From Kiritimatiellia bacterium (GTDB lineage: Bacteria; Verrucomicrobiota; Kiritimatiellia; RFP12; UBA1067), in NCBI GenBank assembly GCA_017459225.1, contig JAFUDL010000356.1, positions 1 to 8,993 of the forward strand: a stretch of DNA of 8,993 nt. The letters run 5' to 3'. Below, one piece after another: positions 5,330-8,993 of the stretch. Both the position numbers and the translations under genes were made by a program. Below the pieces are notes generated by a model, which worked only from the letters and a program-made list of their open reading frames with translations, did not search any database and was not told the DNA's origin. Every line of letters begins with the position of its first letter. The stretch's first letter is position 1.

Positions 5330-6505
5330 TCAGACTTCGGGCACGTGCACCCACTTGGGTACGGGCGGCTGTCCCTCCTGCACGGGCGTTACGCTCTTGA
5401 TTATGGCCTCGCTCACCGCAACGGAGTGCACGCCCTCTTCGATCGTCATGCCGAGAATGCTGCTGTCCTCGCCGGAGCGAGACTTCTTGGTGTGTCCGGA
5501 AAGGAAATCTGCGAAGTCGCTGTACACGCGCGCAAGCGCCTCCACGTATGCGTCGCCCGCCACGAAGGGAGTGTCCACGCCGCCGATCGCGCCAGGCGCC
5601 GTCTTGTCGGTTAGGGTCTTCTTTGTGCCGTCGTTCGTCACGAGAACCAGCGTTCCCGGATTGGATTCGCACCAGCGCATCGAACCGGTGTCGCCGGTTA
5701 TCTCGAAGACAAGCCCCTCGCGGTGGCCTGCCGCGATCTGCGAGAGCAGAAACACGCCGTCGATGCCCTGGTCGGTGCGCACAAGCACCGTGGCGTCGTC
5801 GGGGATGAGGCGCCCCGCCACGCACGGACGAGCGCTCGCACAGACGTCCGTGATGCGGTATCCCGTGATGAACTCTATCACGAACTGGCAGTTGCACGAC
5901 GCATCGTTGATCACGCCGCCCACGCCGTTGCGCCTGGCGTCAGTGCGCCACATCGCCTGCCTGTTGCCCTCAAGCTCCACGCGCCCGGCCATCCATCCCA
6001 GCTGCATCGACACCACGAAACGCCTCACGCGGCCCAGCACGCCGTCGCGGAAAAGCTTGCGCGCCTTCAACAGCATCGAATAAGCAGGATACACCATCGC
6101 CACGCGATATGGAACGCCCATTGTGCGCGCCTTGCGCGCAAGATTCGTCGCCTCGTCGATGTTGCATGTGAAAGGCTTCTCGGCCAGCACCGGCACTCCG
6201 CAGTCCATGGCCATCATCGCCACCGGATAGTGCATCGTGTTCGGCAGCACGGTGGTGGCGAATGCCACGCGCTGTTCCTTCGGGAGGCGCGACTGGCGGC
6301 GCAGCAGGTCGCGGTACGACCCGAATACGTCGCGCACTCCAAGTCCAAACGACTCCTGGCAGTCGAAGGACGACTGGCGGGTGGAACCAAACGCGCCGCA
6401 GGTGATCTGCAGCATTCCCGTCTTCTCGATAGCTCGGCGATGGACAGGTCCCATAAAGGATTCAAGCCCTCCACCTATCATCGCTATGTTCATTTTGTTC
6501 GTCAA
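5330..6505 (-). CDS. Cytoplasmic Gfo/Idh/MocA-family NAD(P)-dependent oxidoreductase
   Basis: This 391-residue protein has an N-terminal Rossmann fold beginning IAMIGGGLESFMGPVHR (about 7-23). The Gly-rich loop is of the GGGxxxFxGxVHR subtype seen in one subgroup of sugar-type dehydrogenases. LAEKPFT carries the EKP signature of the family. The following alpha/beta domain is complete and includes IEEGVHSVAVSEAI near the C-terminus. There is no signal peptide. I place the start at TTG 6505 because GGAGGG (6513-6518) lies 7 nt upstream; ATG 6493 is the alternative and would leave the site 19 nt away. The substrate is not deducible; inositol- or sugar-type alcohols are usual. It is divergent from the NYN gene and separated from the acyltransferase by its own promoter. 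Confidence 0.88.
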   Translation of the reverse strand: MTNKMNIAMIGGGLESFMGPVHRRAIEKTGMLQITCGAFGSTRQSSFDCQESFGLGVRDVFGSYRDLLRRQSRLPKEQRVAFATTVLPNTMHYPVAMMAMDCGVPVLAEKPFTCNIDEATNLARKARTMGVPYRVAMVYPAYSMLLKARKLFRDGVLGRVRRFVVSMQLGWMAGRVELEGNRQAMWRTDARRNGVGGVINDASCNCQFVIEFITGYRITDVCASARPCVAGRLIPDDATVLVRTDQGIDGVFLLSQIAAGHREGLVFEITGDTGSMRWCESNPGTLVLVTNDGTKKTLTDKTAPGAIGGVDTPFVAGDAYVEALARVYSDFADFLSGHTKKSRSGEDSSILGMTIEEGVHSVAVSEAIIKSVTPVQEGQPPVPKWVHVPEV

Positions 6506-6512
6506 TGCTTTA

Positions 6513-6518
6513 CCCTCC
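6513..6518 (-). promoter_or_regulatory. Ribosome binding site GGAGGG that sets a TTG start
   Basis: The strong site GGAGGG on the minus strand is 7 nt from TTG 6505 but 19 nt from the first ATG at 6493. It therefore argues for the rarer TTG start of the Gfo/Idh gene. Confidence 0.6.
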
Positions 6519-6531
6519 AAAGTTCTCTTTC

Positions 6532-6560
6532 AGTTTATCAAACGTAGCACCCTAAATCAA
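6532..6560 (-). promoter_or_regulatory. Candidate promoter of the cytoplasmic Gfo/Idh gene
   Basis: On the minus strand TTGATT (6560-6555, 4 of 6) and TAAACT (6537-6532, 4 of 6) are spaced by 17 nt, with TGA before the -10 giving the TGN extension. It sits just upstream of the GGAGGG ribosome site, with a leader of about 20 nt. Confidence 0.45.
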
Positions 6561-6601
6561 GTCTTTATTTCTCCGTATCGCAATGCGGCAATGCGCACCA
6601 A

Positions 6602-6621
6602 GCACTAGGCACTAGGCACTA
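6602..6621. repeat. GCACTAG heptamer repeat, nearly three units
   Basis: GCACTAG occurs at 6602-6608 and 6609-6615, followed by GCACTA at 6616-6621. The array ends 4 bp before the extended -10 of the NYN gene and so fills the -35 and spacer region. It is short, but has the same 7-nt period as the two arrays at 4275-4416. Confidence 0.8.
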
Positions 6622-6634
6622 TCTTTGCTATAAT
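6606..6634 (+). promoter_or_regulatory. Promoter of the NYN gene with extended -10 TGCTATAAT
   Basis: TGC-TATAAT (6626-6634) is a perfect extended -10, followed by AGCCGCA. The hexamer TAGGCA at 6606-6611 (4 of 6 to TTGACA) lies 17 nt upstream and is formed by the junction of two GCACTAG heptamers. Transcription would begin near 6641, leaving a leader of about 20 nt. Confidence 0.6.
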
Positions 6635-6661
6635 AGCCGCACATGTGAAAGACAGACCATA

Positions 6662-7234
6662 ATGACGACAAACGAGATATTCATGGGCGCCCGAGTGGCG
6701 CATGTGCGCGAACTCAAGGCCGAGGTGGCCCGGCTTCGCGAAGAGCTTTCTCGCACGCGCAGCGAACTCGAGAGCCTGCGCAACCACTTCGCGCTCGCGC
6801 TCGAAGCCGCACGCGATGCGGACTCTCTCCCCGTCGGCGCGCGCCTTCTCGTTGTGGACGGCTGGAACGCAGTCCTCGGCAGCGTGAGCGTGATCCCCCC
6901 CTCCGAACGGCTAGGCGGCAGCGACGAGCTCGAGGAAGCGCTCTGCCGCCGCGTGCGCGCATGGCTCGCCGCCCACCCTTCCGACGCCGCCTGGATCGTG
7001 TTCGACGGAAGCAAGGCCGGCGGACGCACCGAGCCACGCCTCAGGATAAGCTACACCGGCGGCTCAGGCGCACACCGCGCCGACCGCATGGTGTGCGACT
7101 ACCTCAGAATGCGCCGCCTCTCCGGCGCATCGCACACGGTGCTCGTGGCCACGCAGGACAAGGACTTCCGCCGCGAAGCGCTCTCCCTCGGCGCCGAGGT
7201 GATCAACGTGGACGCCATCACTTCGCAGGGGTGA
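6662..7234 (+). CDS. Coiled-coil plus NYN (YacP-like) ribonuclease-type protein
   Basis: This 190-residue protein has a predicted coiled coil at about 11-50 (VRELKAEVARLREELS and following, heptad-spaced Leu/Val) followed by an NYN/PIN-like domain. Acidic residues fit the metal site of the YacP-type NYN family: D66 in VVDGWNA, D115 in VFDGS, D141 in HRADRMVCDY, and D166/D168 in TQDKDF. The best-known relative, Bacillus Rae1/YacP, is a ribosome-associated mRNA endonuclease but lacks, as far as I know, such an N-terminal coiled coil. No clear Shine-Dalgarno precedes ATG 6662; ATG 6643 is followed at once by a stop. The last 17 bp overlap the 3' end of nadB on the other strand. RNA cleavage is inferred from the family; target and partner are unknown. 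Confidence 0.82.
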   Translation: MTTNEIFMGARVAHVRELKAEVARLREELSRTRSELESLRNHFALALEAARDADSLPVGARLLVVDGWNAVLGSVSVIPPSERLGGSDELEEALCRRVRAWLAAHPSDAAWIVFDGSKAGGRTEPRLRISYTGGSGAHRADRMVCDYLRMRRLSGASHTVLVATQDKDFRREALSLGAEVINVDAITSQG

Positions 7235-8822
7235 CCTGGAAGCCGGGGAGGACAGTGGGGCGGGCGCGGGTGGCCTTGGATGGATAGTCGAGCGTGAAAT
7301 GCAGGCCGCGGCTTTCGTGGCGGCGCTGGGCGCTGCGGACGATCAGCTCGGCACACAGCGCGAGATTGCGCAGCTCAAGCGTGTCCGGCGTCACGAGATA
7401 GTCGAAGTAGTACTCGCGTATCTCCTTGCTAAGAGTCTTGAGACGGTGCGCGGCGCGGGCGAGGCGCTTGTCGGAGCGGACGATTCCCACGTAGTCCCAC
7501 ATCAGGCGGCGCACCTCGTCCCACATGTGCGACACGAGCACCGCCTCGTCGGGCTCCACCGCGCGCCCGATGCGCCATTCGGGAATCGCCACGCGCTTTC
7601 TGTCCATGCGCTCCGGATGGGCCGTGAGGCGGCGCGCCGTGAGGCGGGCCGTGACGAGCGCCTCCAGGAGCGAATTGGAGGCGAGCCTGTTCGCGCCGTG
7701 CAGACCGGTGCATGCGGTCTCGCCCACCGCCGAAAGCCCAGGCACGGAAGTGACGCCGTCCACAGTCGCCTGAACGCCGCCGCAACAGTAGTGCGCTGCG
7801 GGAACGATCGGGATGAGATCCTTCGACATGTCGATGCCGAACTCAAGGCACTTGCCGAAGATGTTGGGGAAGCGCTTCTCCAGAAACGCACGCCCCTTGC
7901 GGCGGATGTCGAGGCAGCAGTACGGGGCGCCGGTGCGCTTCATCTCGCTGTCGATCGCGCGGGCCACGATGTCGCGCGGCGCGAGCGAGCCGCGCGCGTC
8001 GTAGTTCTGCATGAAAGGACGCCCGTTGCGGTCCACAAGCACCGCGCCCTCTCCGCGCACCGCCTCGCTGATGAGGAAGCGCTTCGCGTTCGGATGGTAG
8101 AGGCATGTGGGGTGGAACTGGATGAACTCCATGTTCTCGATCTTCGCGCCCGCGCGCCAGGCGAGGGCGATTCCGTCGCCTGTGGCGACGTCGGGGTTGC
8201 ACGTGTAGAGATACACCTTGCCGCAGCCACCCGTGGCGAGGATCGTGTTTGGCGAGCGAACTGCGTAGATCTCGCGCGTCGTCTTGTCCATCACGTACGC
8301 GCCAATGCATCGGTTTGGACCCTTAACGCCGATGCGGGCCGTGATCACGAGGTCGATCACTATCGTGTTCTCGCGAACGTCGATTGCGGGATGGCGCCTG
8401 AGGGTGCGGATCATCGCGCGCTCGCACTTCTCGCCGGTTATGTCGCCCGCATGGAAGATGCGGCGCATCGAGTGGCCGCCCTCGCGGCCAAGGTCCCACG
8501 AGCCGTCGTCCTTCTTCGCGAAGCGCACACCGCAGTCGATCAAGTCGCGAATGCCCGCGGGCGCCTCCGAGACGATGCGGCGCACCACGTCTTCGTTGCA
8601 TAGCCCGGCGCCCGCGATCATCGTGTCGGCGACGTGGGCCTCGAAGCTGTCGGCGGGATCCGCGACGCAGCAGATTCCGCCCTGGGCGAAGTTCGAGTTG
8701 CAGTCCTCAAGGCGCCCCTTCGTCACAAGCACCGTCTTTCCAGCGGGGGCTAGATGCAGAGCGGTCATCAGCCCGCTCATTCCAGAGCCGACGACGAAGT
8801 AGTCGCAGTCAACGATTCGCAT
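7218..8822 (-). CDS. nadB: L-aspartate oxidase NadB
   Basis: NadB is a flavoprotein that oxidises L-aspartate to iminoaspartate, the first step of de novo NAD synthesis; quinolinate synthase NadA, which uses the product, is not in the window. The protein has 534 residues, normal for the family. The FAD-binding GSGMSG is at 12-17 and FAQGGI at 45-50. Typical NadB signatures follow: REGGHSMRRIFHAGDITG (113-130), FIQFHPTCLY (233-242), SEAVRGEGA (252-260), HYCCGGV (344-350) and LHGANRLASNSLLEALV (374-390). A helical C-terminal domain covers about 430-534. AAGGAG (8830-8835) lies 7 nt before the ATG. Only 21 bp separate it from the gene to its right, so both are probably co-transcribed. Related fumarate reductase/succinate dehydrogenase subunits are ruled out by the REGGHS and HGANRLASNSLLE pattern. 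Confidence 0.95.
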   Translation of the reverse strand: MRIVDCDYFVVGSGMSGLMTALHLAPAGKTVLVTKGRLEDCNSNFAQGGICCVADPADSFEAHVADTMIAGAGLCNEDVVRRIVSEAPAGIRDLIDCGVRFAKKDDGSWDLGREGGHSMRRIFHAGDITGEKCERAMIRTLRRHPAIDVRENTIVIDLVITARIGVKGPNRCIGAYVMDKTTREIYAVRSPNTILATGGCGKVYLYTCNPDVATGDGIALAWRAGAKIENMEFIQFHPTCLYHPNAKRFLISEAVRGEGAVLVDRNGRPFMQNYDARGSLAPRDIVARAIDSEMKRTGAPYCCLDIRRKGRAFLEKRFPNIFGKCLEFGIDMSKDLIPIVPAAHYCCGGVQATVDGVTSVPGLSAVGETACTGLHGANRLASNSLLEALVTARLTARRLTAHPERMDRKRVAIPEWRIGRAVEPDEAVLVSHMWDEVRRLMWDYVGIVRSDKRLARAAHRLKTLSKEIREYYFDYLVTPDTLELRNLALCAELIVRSAQRRHESRGLHFTLDYPSKATRARPTVLPGFQVTPAK

Positions 8823-8843
8823 TGCATCACTCCTTGCTTGTTG

Positions 8844-8993
8844 TCATTTGGATACGGCGAAGAACGTCATGGACGTCTTCTTGAACTCCTGCGTGGAGAC
8901 GAGCATCGTGCCGGGCAGCGCGCCGCCCAGCGTTCCCGCGAGATGCTCTGCGAGCGCGGCGAACTGCGCCTCGGCGGCGTTCTGCGAACGCGC
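8844..8993 (-). CDS. Partial unrecognised protein, C-terminal 49 residues
   Basis: An open frame enters from the right edge and ends with TGA at 8844-8846. The 49 visible residues read as an Ala-rich helix (SQNAAEAQFAALAEHLAG), then a Gly/Pro turn and a beta-like ending (PGTMLVSTQEFKKTSMTFFA). I do not recognise the family. It looks coding because the third-position GC bias matches its neighbours, the frame has no stop to the edge, and it is followed after 21 bp by the ribosome site and start of nadB on the same strand. The start and most of the protein lie outside the window. Confidence 0.6.
   Translation of the reverse strand, partial: ARSQNAAEAQFAALAEHLAGTLGGALPGTMLVSTQEFKKTSMTFFAVSK

Noticed and set aside
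7299..8603. Plus-strand open frame of 434 codons opposite nadB
   Set aside because: It lies wholly within nadB, which has all its motifs; the composition is typical of an antisense frame in GC-rich DNA.

Overview
The window is GC-rich and gene-dense, from a bacterium that I infer belongs to the PVC group, most likely a gut-type Kiritimatiellota/Verrucomicrobiota lineage. This rests on the gene mix: an HU-plus-Ig-fold (DUF4469-type) protein, an exported 'DPGHFHAALV' oxidoreductase, a second Gfo/Idh oxidoreductase and a lipid A-type acyltransferase that implies a Gram-negative envelope. The many short intergenic repeats fit too. Without a database search this is a judgement, not a result.

Layout. 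Positions 1-361 hold no convincing gene. They are built from repeats: a 22-bp-period hairpin array, a 63-bp unit present twice exactly 125 bp apart, and three 15-bp tandem units just before the first gene. At 362-1459 (+) lies an HU-like/DUF4469 protein. It is followed by two hairpins and a palindrome-rich convergent intergenic region (1460-1776). Three minus-strand genes run leftwards: an LpxL-like acyltransferase (5228 to 4413), an exported lipoprotein-type oxidoreductase (4262 to 2871) and rlmN (2889 to 1777), the last two overlapping by 19 bp. A second, cytoplasmic Gfo/Idh oxidoreductase (6505 to 5330, -) is divergent from a coiled-coil + NYN (YacP-like) nuclease gene (6662-7234, +). That gene overlaps tail-to-tail with nadB, L-aspartate oxidase (8822 to 7218, -). 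A partial unrecognised gene (8844-8993, -) runs off the right edge 21 bp upstream of nadB, probably in the same operon.

The coding genes are mostly housekeeping (rRNA/tRNA methylation, NAD synthesis, lipid acylation) plus two dehydrogenase-family proteins. I see no defence system, mobile-element gene, CRISPR array or biosynthetic cluster. The unusual signal is in the intergenic DNA. At least three gene starts have short tandem repeats with a 7-nt or 15-nt period immediately upstream, and two of these arrays supply or surround candidate promoter hexamers. Two genes on opposite strands share an almost identical extended -10 element (TGN-TATAATANCCGCA). At one of them the element is so close to the ATG, with no Shine-Dalgarno, that a leaderless mRNA is the simplest reading.
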